Notes: generated by a model not told the origin, from the letters alone. Counted from the first letter of the stretch, positions 31,780-43,006 are shown. The stretch: 64,000 bases of DNA from Thermaerobacter subterraneus DSM 13965 (GCF_000183545.2 NZ_JH976535.1:138840-202839); one strand, 5' to 3'. Translations and numbers: made by a program.

Positions 31780-32853
31780 ATGACGGCAAACCCGGGTGTC
31801 CAGCGGGTGCGGTGGATGGAGGGGGGCGGGCCCGCTGCGGATCTGGTCCTCTCCAGCCGGATCCGCCTGGCCCGCAACCTGGAGGATTACCCGTTCCCCA
31901 CCCTGCTGGGCCCTGAGCAAGGCCAGGAGATCATCCGGCTGATGGAGGGGGTGACCGAGCACCTGTCGGCAGCGGGCCTGGGCCGGTTCACCCTGCTGCG
32001 CATGGCCGACCTCAGCCCCCTGGACCGGCGGGTGCTGGTGGAACAGCACCTCATCAGCCCGCAGCATGCCCGCAACGCGGCCACGGGTGCCGTGATCCTC
32101 AACGACGACCGCTCCATCAGCATCATGGTCAACGAGGAGGACCACCTGCGCATCCAGTGCCTGCTGGGCGGGCTGCAGCTGCACGAGGCGTGGGCCGTGG
32201 CGACCCGGGTGGATGACGTGATCGAGGCCCACGTGCGCTACGCCTTTGACGACGAGCGCGGCTACCTGACCACCTGCCCGACGAACCTGGGGACGGGCAT
32301 CCGGGCGTCGGTGATGGTCCACCTGCCGGGGCTGGTGCTGGCCCGCCAGGCGGGCCGCCTGCTCAGCCAGCTGGGCAAGGTGGGCATGGTGGTGCGGGGC
32401 CTGTACGGCGAGGGCACCGAGGCCCTGGGCAACGTCTTCCAGGTGTCCAACCAGATCACCCTGGGGCCGTCGGAGGAGGAGCTGATCGACAACCTGATCG
32501 GGTTCACCCGCCAGCTGCTGGATCAGGAGCGCAGCGCCCGGGAGCGGCTCTACCGGGAGAACGAGGACGGGGTCAAGGACCGGGTGATGCGGGCCTACGG
32601 CCTTTTGACCAACGCCTGGACCATTTCGTCGGAAGAGGCGATCCGGCTGCTCTCGGACCTGCGCCTGGGGATCGACCTGAACGTTCTCTCCCACGTGCGG
32701 CCGGAGGTGTTCAACGAGCTGATCGTGCTGACGCGGCCGGCCTGCCTGCAGAAGCTGGCGGGCAAGGAACTGGATGCCCGGGAGCGGGATCTGCTCCGGG
32801 CGCGGCTGATCCGGGAGAGGATCGCCGCAGCGCTACGGAAAACTACCCAGTGA
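31780..32853 (+). CDS. mcsB: Protein arginine kinase McsB
   Basis: Phosphorylates arginine residues, marking proteins such as CtsR for ClpCP. The 357-residue protein has the phosphagen-kinase fold: LVLSSRIRLARNLEDYPFP with the substrate/ATP Arg residues, VNEEDHLRIQCLLGGL with the catalytic acid region, CPTNLGTGIRASVMVHLPGL, and RGLYGEGTEALGNVFQVSNQ. ATG 31780 follows TTAGGAGGG. It is directly between mcsA and clpC in the standard order. Confidence 0.96.
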   Translation: MTANPGVQRVRWMEGGGPAADLVLSSRIRLARNLEDYPFPTLLGPEQGQEIIRLMEGVTEHLSAAGLGRFTLLRMADLSPLDRRVLVEQHLISPQHARNAATGAVILNDDRSISIMVNEEDHLRIQCLLGGLQLHEAWAVATRVDDVIEAHVRYAFDDERGYLTTCPTNLGTGIRASVMVHLPGLVLARQAGRLLSQLGKVGMVVRGLYGEGTEALGNVFQVSNQITLGPSEEELIDNLIGFTRQLLDQERSARERLYRENEDGVKDRVMRAYGLLTNAWTISSEEAIRLLSDLRLGIDLNVLSHVRPEVFNELIVLTRPACLQKLAGKELDARERDLLRARLIRERIAAALRKTTQ

Positions 32854-32874
32854 CCGGTGGAGGGGGGTCCGCCC

Positions 32875-35379
<2,505 letters not shown>

Positions 35380-35527
35380 GGCAGGCCTCTGCGGGATCGC
35401 CCCTGCCGGGGGTCCGGCGTGCGGCCCGGGTCCCGGGGGCCAGGCCCGGGCGCGAACCCCCGGGCCCCGTGGCCGGCCACGCAGGCAGCCCGCCGGTAGG
35501 CGGCCGGCCGGTGGAAGGAGGACGGCG

Positions 35528-36925
35528 GTGGCCTCGCGCACCGTCTTCACGTGCCAGGCTTGCGGCCACGCGAGCCCCAAGTGGCTCGGCCGCTGCCCCG
35601 ATTGCGGCGCCTGGAACACCTTCGTGGAAGAACGGGCCGCGGCGCCCGCCCGAGGTGGCGGGCGCCGCGGCGGTCATGCCCTGGCCGGCGTTCTGGCTGC
35701 GGCCACGGAGCCGGTGGAGCCCATCGCCCTGCACCAGGTGGATGCCGGCCGGCAGCCGCGGCTGCCCACGGGCATGGCGGAGCTGGACCGGGTGCTGGGG
35801 GGCGGGTTCGTCCCGGGGTCGGTGGTACTGGTGGGCGGCGACCCCGGGGTGGGCAAGTCGACCCTGCTCCTGCAGGTGTCCCAGCACCTGGCTGCCCGCG
35901 GCTTACCGGTGCTTTACGTAACGGGAGAGGAGTCGGCCGCCCAGGTACGGCTGCGGGCGGAGCGGTTGGGAGCCCTGGCCCCGGACCTGGCGGTGCTGCC
36001 CACCACCGACGCCCTGCAGGCGGCGGAGGCCATCGGCCGCTACCAGCCCGCCCTGGCGGTGATCGACTCCATCCAGACCCTGGCGCACCCCGACGTGGCC
36101 TCGGCACCGGGCAGCGTCAGCCAGGTCCGGGAGAGCGTGGCGCTTCTGATGGCGGTGACCAAGCGGCTGCCGGTGGTCCTGGTGCTGGTGGGCCACGTCA
36201 CGCGGGCGGGGACCATCGCCGGGCCGCGGGTGGTCGAGCACATGGTCGACGCCGTGCTCTACTTCGAATCGCCCGCCCACCACGCCTACCGCCTGCTGCG
36301 GGCCATCAAGAACCGCTTCGGGGCGACCCACGAGATCGCCCTGTTCGAGATGCAGGATCGCGGCCTGGCGGAGGTGGCCAACCCGTCGGCGCGGCTGCTT
36401 TCCGAGCGGCCCCGGGGGGCGGCGGGCTCGGCGGTGGTGGCCGCCGTGGAGGGGACGCGGCCCCTGCTGGTGGAGATCCAGGCCCTGGTGGCGCCGGCCC
36501 CCTACGGCAACCCTCGCCGCGTGGCCACGGGCCTGGATCTGGGCCGGGCCGCCCTGGTGCTGGCGGTGCTCGACAAGCGGGCCGGCCTCCACCTGGGCGG
36601 TTGTGACGTGTACCTCAAGGTGGCAGGCGGGCTGCGGGTGGACGAGCCGGCCCTGGATCTGGCCCTGGCGGTCGCCCTGGCCTCCAGCCACCGGGACCGG
36701 CCTGCCGATCCCGAGGCCGTGGTCATCGGCGAGCTGGGGCTGGCGGGCGAGGTGCGCTCGGTCCAGCGGGTTGACGAGCGGTTGCGGGAGGCCCAGCGCC
36801 TGGGCTTCCGCCGGGTGGTGCTGCCCCGGGGCAACCTGACCCCGGCCCTGGCGGGGGTGGTGGGCGAGCTGGAGCTGGTGCCCGTGCAGCGGGTGGAAGA
36901 AGCCATCGCCGCCACCGTGGGCTAG
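35528..36925 (+). CDS. radA: DNA repair protein RadA (Sms)
   Basis: A hexameric RecA-like helicase that processes recombination intermediates. 465 residues from GTG 35528 after GGAAGGAGG. It has an N-terminal zinc finger (Cys9, 12, 23, 26), Walker A GGDPGVGKST (about 102), the RadA motif KNRFG (about 260) and a C-terminal Lon-like domain (DVYLKVAGGLRVDEPALDLA). It sits 148 bp after clpC and 43 bp before disA, the usual Firmicute order; RadA and DisA act together in Bacillus. Confidence 0.96.
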   Translation: MASRTVFTCQACGHASPKWLGRCPDCGAWNTFVEERAAAPARGGGRRGGHALAGVLAAATEPVEPIALHQVDAGRQPRLPTGMAELDRVLGGGFVPGSVVLVGGDPGVGKSTLLLQVSQHLAARGLPVLYVTGEESAAQVRLRAERLGALAPDLAVLPTTDALQAAEAIGRYQPALAVIDSIQTLAHPDVASAPGSVSQVRESVALLMAVTKRLPVVLVLVGHVTRAGTIAGPRVVEHMVDAVLYFESPAHHAYRLLRAIKNRFGATHEIALFEMQDRGLAEVANPSARLLSERPRGAAGSAVVAAVEGTRPLLVEIQALVAPAPYGNPRRVATGLDLGRAALVLAVLDKRAGLHLGGCDVYLKVAGGLRVDEPALDLALAVALASSHRDRPADPEAVVIGELGLAGEVRSVQRVDERLREAQRLGFRRVVLPRGNLTPALAGVVGELELVPVQRVEEAIAATVG

Positions 36926-36968
36926 GAGGCGGGCCAGGCTGGCCCGGCCCGCCAGCGAGGAGGCTGCC

Positions 36969-38036
36969 ATGACCGCCGACGACCGCAAGGACAGCCTGAT
37001 GGCCGCCCTGCGCCGCCTGGCGCCCGGCACCCGGTTGCGGGAGGGCCTGGACCAGATCCTGCGGGCCCGCACCGGGGGCCTGATCGTCGTGGGCGACGGC
37101 CCGGAGGTGCTGGAGCTGTGCTCCGGGGGCTTCGAGCTCGACGTGGAGCTGACCCCGGCCCACCTCTACGAGCTGGCCAAGATGGACGGGGCCATCATCC
37201 TCTCGTCCGACGGGCGGCGTATCGTGCGGGCCAACGTCCAGCTGATCCCCGACCCGCGGGTGCTGTCCTTCGAGACGGGCATCCGCCACCGCACCGCCGA
37301 GCGCATGGCCCGGCAGACGGGCGCCCTGGTGATCGCCATCTCCCAGCGCCGCAACGTGATCACCGTCTACCGGGGGGATCTGCGCTACGTGCTGCGCGAT
37401 CCCGCCCTGATGCTGGCCAAGGCCAACCAGGCCCTGGCCACCCTGGAGCGCTACCGGGCCGTGTTCCTCCAGGCCCTCGGGCACCTGACGGTGCTGGAGT
37501 TCGAGGACCTGGTCACCGCCGGCGACGTGGCCTACGTGCTGGGGCGGGCCGAGCAGGTCCGCCGCATCGGCCAGGAGATCGAGGGGTACACCGTCGAGCT
37601 GGGCACCGAGGGCCGGCTGGTCCGCCTGCAGCTGGACGAGCTGCTGAGCGGCCTGGAAAACGAGTACCGGCTGGTGGTGTGGGATTACGTGGCCGAGCCC
37701 GGCACCGAGCGGGAGGCCCTTGCCGCCCTGCACGCCCTCTCGCCCGAGGAACTGGCCCAGCGGGCGGCGGTGGCGCGCTGCCTCGGCTACGCCGCCCAGG
37801 AGGACGACGAATCCCCCCTTACCCCCCGGGGCTACCGCATCCTGCACAAGGTCCCCCGCCTGCCCGCCGCGGTGATCGAGAACCTGGTCCGCCACTTCCA
37901 GCGGCTGCCCCGCATCCTGGCCGCCACCGTCGACCAGCTGGACGAAGTAGAGGGCATCGGCGGCATCCGCGCCCGGGCCATCAAGGATGGCCTGCGCCGG
38001 CTCCAGGACCAGGCCTTCCTCGAGCGGCGCCACTGA
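36969..38036 (+). CDS. disA: DNA integrity scanning protein DisA, diadenylate cyclase
   Basis: Makes c-di-AMP from two ATP and scans DNA for branched structures before sporulation. 355 residues: N-terminal DAC domain with MDGAIIL (the DGA motif, about 72) and RHRTAERMA (about 105), a helical spine, and a C-terminal helix-hairpin-helix DNA-binding region (VDQLDEVEGIGGIRARAIKD). ATG 36969 follows GCGAGGAGG. Confidence 0.97.
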   Translation: MTADDRKDSLMAALRRLAPGTRLREGLDQILRARTGGLIVVGDGPEVLELCSGGFELDVELTPAHLYELAKMDGAIILSSDGRRIVRANVQLIPDPRVLSFETGIRHRTAERMARQTGALVIAISQRRNVITVYRGDLRYVLRDPALMLAKANQALATLERYRAVFLQALGHLTVLEFEDLVTAGDVAYVLGRAEQVRRIGQEIEGYTVELGTEGRLVRLQLDELLSGLENEYRLVVWDYVAEPGTEREALAALHALSPEELAQRAAVARCLGYAAQEDDESPLTPRGYRILHKVPRLPAAVIENLVRHFQRLPRILAATVDQLDEVEGIGGIRARAIKDGLRRLQDQAFLERRH

Positions 38037-38610
38037 GCTTTAAGCCCCGTCGCCGCCCGCCCCCCTGCGACCCGCCGGCGGATCCTGCGCCCCCTCCTCC
38101 GCAAGCCGCCTGACGGCCCCCTTGGGGCCTGGCGCCAGGATTGGGGAGGCGGCCTTGCCTTGGCGCCCGGTCCCCGGAGGGCGAACCGGCGCCGGGGCGC
38201 AGCCTCGCCTCCGGACCGCCCGTGCGGCCTGGCGCCTGGCTCGCGGGAGGTGGCCTTACCATAGCGCCCACCCCCCAGAACGTGAACCGGCGCGGCGTGC
38301 AGCCAGGGCGGGTCCCGGTCCGCCGGGGCCCGGCTCCGCCCCCGGGCCGCCCAGGATGGGCCGGTTGCCCGGCTTCCCTGCACCTTTGCCCCGCCTGCGC
38401 ACTAGGCTAATGCGGGTGAGGGCGGGCCGGCACCCCGGCCGGGGCTCCGGCCGCCCTGCCCCACCGGTCCCGGTTCCACCTGCGCATGGCCCCGCCGGGC
38501 CTACGCGGAGCGGCTCGCCCTGCCCCTGCCCCCTGCCACGGCCGTGGTCGCGAGCCCTGGCCTCGCGGGGCGGAACCGGGACCTGGCTCCAACCTCGGGA
38601 GGTGGAGACC
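38037..38610. other. Long non-coding region before cysH
   Basis: 574 bp with no gene I can support. It contains a duplicated 77-bp element (listed as a repeat) and several GC-rich inverted repeats. One weak promoter-like pair is TTGCCC (38386) and TAATGC (38408). The frame leading into cysH is open through most of it, but the repeat structure and lack of start signals argue against coding. Confidence 0.5.
38128..38304. repeat. Tandem duplicated 77-bp element, period 100 bp
   Basis: Copy 1 is 38128-38204 and copy 2 is 38228-38304. Shared blocks in the same order are CCTGGCGCC, GGGAGGYGGCCTTRCC, GCGCCC, GAACCGGCGC and GCAGCC. The block starts are exactly 100 bp apart. Identity is roughly 70-75% by eye, with one-base gaps. 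It is outside any gene and 300 bp before cysH. A structured RNA or duplicated binding site is possible; I cannot match a known riboswitch. Confidence 0.6.
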
Positions 38611-39333
38611 TTGGCCAACGCGCAGGCGCCGCGCCCCCTGGCCCTGCCGGAGGAAGAGATCGCATCCCTGGCCCGCTCCCTGGAAGAGGCGTCTCCCCAG
38701 GCCATCCTGGGCTGGGCCCTGGACCGCTTTCCGGGCCGGCTGGCCCTGGCCTGCAGCTTCCAGGCGGAAGACGTGGCCCTGATCGACATGGCGGCCGCCG
38801 CCGGCAAGCTGGGGGCCGTGACCGTGTTCTACCTGGACACGGGCCTGCACTTTCCCGAAACCCACGCCACCTGCCGGCGGGTGGCGGAGTACTACGGCAT
38901 CGAGCCGGTGGCCGTCCGGCCCCTTCTCACCCTGGAAGAACAGGCCCGGCGCCACGGCCCCAGCCTGTGGCAGCGGGACCCGGACCTCTGCTGCCGGTTG
39001 CGCAAGGTGGAACCCCTGCAGCGGTTCCTGGCCGGCTTCGACGCGTGGGTCACCGGCATCCGCCGCGAGCAGACGCCCCAGCGGGCCGGCGCTCCGGTGG
39101 TGGAGGCCGACCGCCGGTTCGGCCTGATCAAGGTCAACCCCCTGGCCCGGTGGACCCGCAGCCAGCTGTGGGATTACATCCTCCGGCGCGGCGTGCCCTA
39201 CAACCCCCTGCACGACCACGGCTACCCCAGCATCGGGTGCGCCCCCTGCACCCGCCCCGTGGCGCCGGGGGAGGATCCGCGGGCCGGCCGCTGGGCGGGG
39301 TTCAACAAGACGGAGTGCGGCCTGCATGCCTGA
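38611..39333 (+). CDS. cysH: Adenylyl-sulfate (APS/PAPS) reductase, CysH family
   Basis: Reduces activated sulfate to sulfite with thioredoxin. 240 residues from TTG 38611, preceded by GGGAGGTGGAG. Core motifs are LACSFQAEDVALIDM (the PP-loop-like site) and VFYLDTGLHFPET. Four Fe-S-type cysteines appear as DLCCRLRKVEPL (about 127-128) and GCAPCTRPV (about 210 and 213), which mark the APS-reducing, 4Fe-4S bacterial type. The C-terminal KTECGLH carries the catalytic Cys (about 237). It is followed by sat, so sulfate activation and reduction are cotranscribed. No sulfite reductase or transporter is in the window. Confidence 0.93.
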   Translation: MANAQAPRPLALPEEEIASLARSLEEASPQAILGWALDRFPGRLALACSFQAEDVALIDMAAAAGKLGAVTVFYLDTGLHFPETHATCRRVAEYYGIEPVAVRPLLTLEEQARRHGPSLWQRDPDLCCRLRKVEPLQRFLAGFDAWVTGIRREQTPQRAGAPVVEADRRFGLIKVNPLARWTRSQLWDYILRRGVPYNPLHDHGYPSIGCAPCTRPVAPGEDPRAGRWAGFNKTECGLHA

Positions 39334-39361
39334 CGGCAGGGCGGAAGGGGAGACAGGTGGC

Positions 39362-40717
39362 ATGACGGGATGGAAAGGAACCGGAGCCGGCGGAACGGCC
39401 CGGGGCCGGGCGCAGGGAGCCGGTGGACCGGCCGCGGCAGGAACCGGAACCCATGAAGCGAGGGACGCCGGCCACGCCGCGCCGCAGGTGGAGGCGCCAG
39501 GCTCACCCCGGGCCGCCGGGCCGGAGCTGGGAGTGGACGCGGGGGAGGAAGGGCTGGTTCCACCCCACGGCGGGCGCCTCTGCCGGCGCCTGGTGGATGA
39601 CCCCGCCCTGGCGGCGGAGCGGCGGGCTGCGGCCCAGGCGGCCGGCCTGCCCCGGCTGCTGCTCTCGCCCCGGGAGCGCTCGGACCTGGAGCTTCTGGCC
39701 ACCGGTGCCCTGAGCCCGCTGGAGGGATTCATGACCGCAGAAGACTATCACGGTTGCGTGGACGCCATGCGGCTGGCCTCGGGCCTGCCGTGGTCGCTGC
39801 CCGTGGTGCTGTCCGTCCCGCCGGACCAGGTGGAGGCCGTGCGGCGAGCGCCGGCGGTGCTGCTGGTGGATGAGGGCGGCCGGCCCTGCGGGCTCATGGA
39901 GGTCCGGGACGTCTTCCGCCGGGACCGGCAGCGGGAGGCGGTGCTGGTCTTCGGAACCACCGATGTGGCACATCCCGGGGTGGCGCGGCTGGCCGGGGAG
40001 AGCGACTGGTGCGCGGGCGGGCCGGTGGTGGTGTTTGAGCGCCAGCCCACCTGGGCCCGGGAGTGGGTGCTGGAGCCGGCGGAGACCCGTCGCCTCTTCG
40101 CCCGGCGGGGCTGGCGCCTAGTGGCGGGCTTCCAGACCCGCAACCCCCTCCACCGGGCCCACGAATACCTGCAGAAGTGCGCCCTGGAGATGGTCGACGG
40201 GCTGCTGCTGCACCCGCTGGTGGGGGAGACCAAGGCCGACGACCTGCCCCGGCACGTGGTGCTGGAAAGCTACCGGGTGGCCGTCCGGGCCTACTATCCC
40301 CAGGAGCGGGTGGTCCTGGCGGCCTTCCCGGCGGCCATGCGCTACGCCGGCCCGCGGGAGGCCCTCTTCCACGCGCTGATCCGCAAGAACTACGGCTGCA
40401 GCCACTTCATCGTGGGGCGCGACCACGCCGGGGTGGGCTCCTACTACGACCCCTACGCGGCCCATCGCATCTTCGACCGCTTCGCGCCGGAGGAACTGGG
40501 CGTCATCCCCCTGCGCTTCGAGCACGCCTTCTACTGCCGGCGCTGCGGAGCCATGGCCACGGTGAAGACCTGTCCCCACCCGCCCGCCGACCGCCTCCAT
40601 CTGAGCGGTACCCGGGTGCGGGCCATGCTCCGGGCCGGCGAGCTGCCGCCGCCCGAGTTCACCCGGCCGGAGGTGGCGGAGCTGTTGCGGGATGCCCTGG
40701 CGGCCCAGGGCGCTTGA
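39362..40717 (+). CDS. sat: Sulfate adenylyltransferase (ATP sulfurylase)
   Basis: Makes APS from sulfate and ATP. About 451 residues from ATG 39362, preceded by AAGGGGAGACAGG; an ATG at 39326 overlapping the cysH end is an alternative. The first 60 residues are Gly/Ala-rich and not conserved. Family motifs are LSPLEGFM, the active site FQTRNPLHRAHEY (QxRNPxHxxH, about 256), IVGRDHAGVGSYY (about 352) and ISGTRVR-like LSGTRVRAML near the end. It reads with cysH as one operon and ends at a perfect hairpin. Confidence 0.95.
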   Translation: MTGWKGTGAGGTARGRAQGAGGPAAAGTGTHEARDAGHAAPQVEAPGSPRAAGPELGVDAGEEGLVPPHGGRLCRRLVDDPALAAERRAAAQAAGLPRLLLSPRERSDLELLATGALSPLEGFMTAEDYHGCVDAMRLASGLPWSLPVVLSVPPDQVEAVRRAPAVLLVDEGGRPCGLMEVRDVFRRDRQREAVLVFGTTDVAHPGVARLAGESDWCAGGPVVVFERQPTWAREWVLEPAETRRLFARRGWRLVAGFQTRNPLHRAHEYLQKCALEMVDGLLLHPLVGETKADDLPRHVVLESYRVAVRAYYPQERVVLAAFPAAMRYAGPREALFHALIRKNYGCSHFIVGRDHAGVGSYYDPYAAHRIFDRFAPEELGVIPLRFEHAFYCRRCGAMATVKTCPHPPADRLHLSGTRVRAMLRAGELPPPEFTRPEVAELLRDALAAQGA

Positions 40718-41175
40718 ACGGCGCCGGGTGCGGCCGGCGCGGGTTTCCGTGCGAGGGCTTGAGGGCAGGGGGCGGCACCCCGGGGTGCCGCCCCCTGCCC
40801 TCCAATCGTGTCCTCTGCGGCTGCCGCCTTCCGGCCGCAGCGTGGGCGATCCCCTTGCGGCGGGAACCGCCTCCGGGTCGCGGCGTGGGTGGCCGTTGCT
40901 GCCGCGCCAGCTAGCCGTGGCCGCGCCAGCTAGCGGCCGCGGTGCGGGCCGCAGCCGTGACGCGGAACAAGCTTCCGCCTCCTCGCGGCCGGAACCGGCA
41001 CCGTCCTGCAACGGGTGCAGCGGGGAAGTTCCCGCGGGCGCGCAACCCCGTCCGGCCACGGAACCGGCGTTCCCCTCTTGCCCGGCTTCTGCCGTGCAGC
41101 CGTCCCCGCCGCTGCTGCGTCCCGGGTCCCGGCTTGCCAGCCCGGGCAGGGGATCCGGCTCGGGAAGTCCGGCCC
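40718..41175. other. Intergenic region between sat and convergent small gene
   Basis: 458 bp without a supported gene. It contains the 19-bp hairpin (40761-40802) and a 15-bp direct repeat CCGCGCCAGCTAGC with flanking G (40901-40915 and 40920-40934). Nothing else is clear. Confidence 0.45.
40761..40802. terminator. Perfect 19-bp hairpin after sat
   Basis: GAGGGCAGGGGGCGGCACC (40761-40779) pairs perfectly with 40784-40802 across a CCGG loop. There is no T tract on either strand. It probably ends the cysH-sat transcript, perhaps with other factors, or protects the mRNA end. Confidence 0.6.
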
Positions 41176-41571
41176 TCAGGAGATGTGGTACATCCCCAGG
41201 GTGGAGAGCTTGCGGTTCTCCTTGATGAAAAGGTCGAAGGTGTTGATGTCGAACAGGTTGCAGAGGGCGACCAAATAAAAAAGCTGCTTGCCAAGTTCCT
41301 CCTCGAGGACCTCGCGGCAGCTTTCGCAAAGCGTCCCGTCGACATGGTCGTCCATATAGCTCTTCAAGTCCCGGAGGGTGCTCTGGGCGGGAATCTTGGG
41401 CCGCTGCGCGTGGATGCTGATGCAGCCACAACTGGTTACGGCCTTGGCCACGGCGCGGTGTACGCGGGCGTTGGCTTCCTGAAACTTCGACAGGACGTCC
41501 AACACGCTGCGGTGACGTACCAGGCAGTCGGCCACCGCGTGTTGAAACTCATCCACCAACAGGTCCTTCAA
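41176..41571 (-). CDS. Small conserved Cys-motif protein, function unknown
   Basis: 131 residues from TTG 41571, preceded by AGAGGGGTG. This start is set by the promoter at 41615-41644, because a GTG at 41625 would lie upstream of the transcript. The sequence starts LKDLLVDEFQHAVADCLVRH and has SCGCISI and LCESCREV, possibly four metal-binding Cys. The helical C-terminus (EEELGKQLFYLVALCNLFDI) recalls MazG-like pyrophosphohydrolases. Similar clostridial proteins carry the label DUF1573 as I remember it, unverified. No function is assigned. Confidence 0.7.
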   Translation of the reverse strand: MKDLLVDEFQHAVADCLVRHRSVLDVLSKFQEANARVHRAVAKAVTSCGCISIHAQRPKIPAQSTLRDLKSYMDDHVDGTLCESCREVLEEELGKQLFYLVALCNLFDINTFDLFIKENRKLSTLGMYHIS

Positions 41572-41614
41572 CCGCGTCACCCCTCTTGCACGGGCATCCC
41601 CACGGCCTGGCGCT

Positions 41615-41644
41615 ATTATAGGCACCCCGGGAAAGGCGCGTCAA
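41615..41644 (-). promoter_or_regulatory. Promoter of the small Cys-motif gene
   Basis: On the minus strand TTGACG (41639-41644) and TATAAT (41615-41620) are 18 bp apart. The -35 lies only about 12 bp from the left end of the insertion sequence, so the insertion left this promoter intact. Confidence 0.8.
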
Positions 41645-41656
41645 TCAAGCGCAATC

Positions 41657-42947
41657 ACTCAGCCAAAATGTAACCGAAGGGGTCCCGGATCACTCACGGA
41701 GAAATCTTACCGAAGGGACGTGCTGTGCCAATGTCGCTCGCCAGCCGCCGGGAGTATCTCGCCACCATGCGAGAACGGTATTGGGCGGCCCGAACCCGCC
41801 GGGAACGCACCGAGATCCTGAACGAAGTCCAGCAAGTCTGTGGGTATCACCGCAAGTACGCGATCCGGGTCCTCCGACAGGCTACGCCGCCGGCCCCGGC
41901 CAAGCGCCGTCGCAAGCGGGCCCTGCGCTACCTGGAGGCCTTGCCGGTCATCGCGCGGGTCTGGGAAGCGCTGGACTACCCTTGCGCCGAACGGCTTCAC
42001 CCGGTCCTCTTGCCCATGGCCGAGCACCTGGCCGCCCATGGGGAAGTGGTCCTCACCGGGGCCGTTCGCGACGCCCTTCGGCAGATCAGCCGCGCCACCC
42101 TGGCCCGCCGCCTCGCTGCGATGCCCTCGCCCAAGCCGCGCCGTCGGCTTCCTCGTCCGCGACCGGGGCTGCTGCAAAGCCAGATCCCCATGGCCACCTA
42201 CGACTGGGACGAAGCCCGGCCCGGGGCCTTGGAGGTCGATCTGGTCGAACATAACGGCGGCTCGACCGCCGGCCAGTACGCGTACACCCTCAGCATGGTC
42301 GACATCGTGACGGGCTGGAGCCGCCGCCGCGCCTTGCTCGGCCGAAGCCAGCGCGCCGTCCACGAAGCCATCCAGGACCTGATCGCCCAATGGCCCTATC
42401 CCGTCTGGGGCCTGCACACCGACAACGGCGCGGAGTTCGTCAACCATCACCTGCACCGGTACGCCGAAGCGCACCACCTGACGTTCACCCGCAGCCGCCC
42501 CTATCGCAAGAACGACAACGCCCACGTCGAGCAGCGCAACCGCCAGCTGGTCCGGGAGATCGTCGGCTATGCCCGCTACGACCGCCCCGAGCAGGTCGAA
42601 CAGCTCAACCGGCTCTACGCCCGCTTGGACCTCTACGCCAACCTGTTCCTCCCAACCCGGAAGCTCAAGAACAAGGTCCGGGAGGGCGCCCGGGTGCGCA
42701 AATCCTACGACGCCGCCCGGCCCCCGCTGGATCGCATCCTCGAGCGCGACGTGCTCTCGCCCGAGGAACGGGCGCGCTGGCTGGCCCTTCGCCAGTCTCT
42801 CAACCCCCTAAAGCTCCATCGGGAGCTGGACGACCTGATCGCTGGCCTCCAGCAACCCCCGGAAACGACCATGTCCGCCGATTGAGGTGTTCGGTAACAT
42901 CCTTACGTGAGTGATCAGGACCCGTTGGGTAACATTTTTAGCTGAGT
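41657..42947 (+). mobile_element. Insertion sequence with bipartite inverted repeats
   Basis: About 1.29 kb with one DD35E transposase. The left end (41657-41714) and the right end (42890-42947, reverse complement) form a long imperfect inverted repeat of about 58 bp. Each end holds two related sub-repeats, of form ACTCAGC...GTAACCGAA and CACTCACG...TTACCGAA. No clear target duplication adjoins these borders. The 6-mer CGTCAA occurs on both sides (41639-41644, 42953-42958) but 5-12 bp outside, so the borders may be off by a few bases. It is inserted between two promoters. The family is not firmly assigned; IS481-like is one option. Confidence 0.85.
41731..42885 (+). CDS. DD35E transposase (integrase catalytic core)
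   Basis: 384 residues from ATG 41731 (an in-frame GTG is at 41725). The N-terminal helix-turn-helix region begins MSLASRREYLATMRERYW and GYHRKYAIRVLR. The rve-type catalytic core has Asp in LEVDLVEHNGG (about 169), Asp in LHTDNGAEF (about 231) and Glu in AHVEQRN (about 267), with exactly 35 residues between the last two. No frameshift or stop interrupts it, so the element may be active. Confidence 0.92.
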   Translation: MSLASRREYLATMRERYWAARTRRERTEILNEVQQVCGYHRKYAIRVLRQATPPAPAKRRRKRALRYLEALPVIARVWEALDYPCAERLHPVLLPMAEHLAAHGEVVLTGAVRDALRQISRATLARRLAAMPSPKPRRRLPRPRPGLLQSQIPMATYDWDEARPGALEVDLVEHNGGSTAGQYAYTLSMVDIVTGWSRRRALLGRSQRAVHEAIQDLIAQWPYPVWGLHTDNGAEFVNHHLHRYAEAHHLTFTRSRPYRKNDNAHVEQRNRQLVREIVGYARYDRPEQVEQLNRLYARLDLYANLFLPTRKLKNKVREGARVRKSYDAARPPLDRILERDVLSPEERARWLALRQSLNPLKLHRELDDLIAGLQQPPETTMSAD

Positions 42948-43006
42948 TGACACGTCAAGGCCTGGGCTCCCGGGGCGCCGGCGGGCAGCCAGTCCCAAAG
43001 AGTCCG

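Noticed and set aside
41569-41625. GTG 41625 as start of the Cys-motif gene
   Set aside because: It lies upstream of the predicted transcription start (promoter 41615-41644); TTG 41571 has a good ribosome site.
41639-42958. CGTCAA as target duplication of the insertion sequence
   Set aside because: The copies are at unequal distances (12 and 5 bp) from the inverted repeats, so chance is likely.
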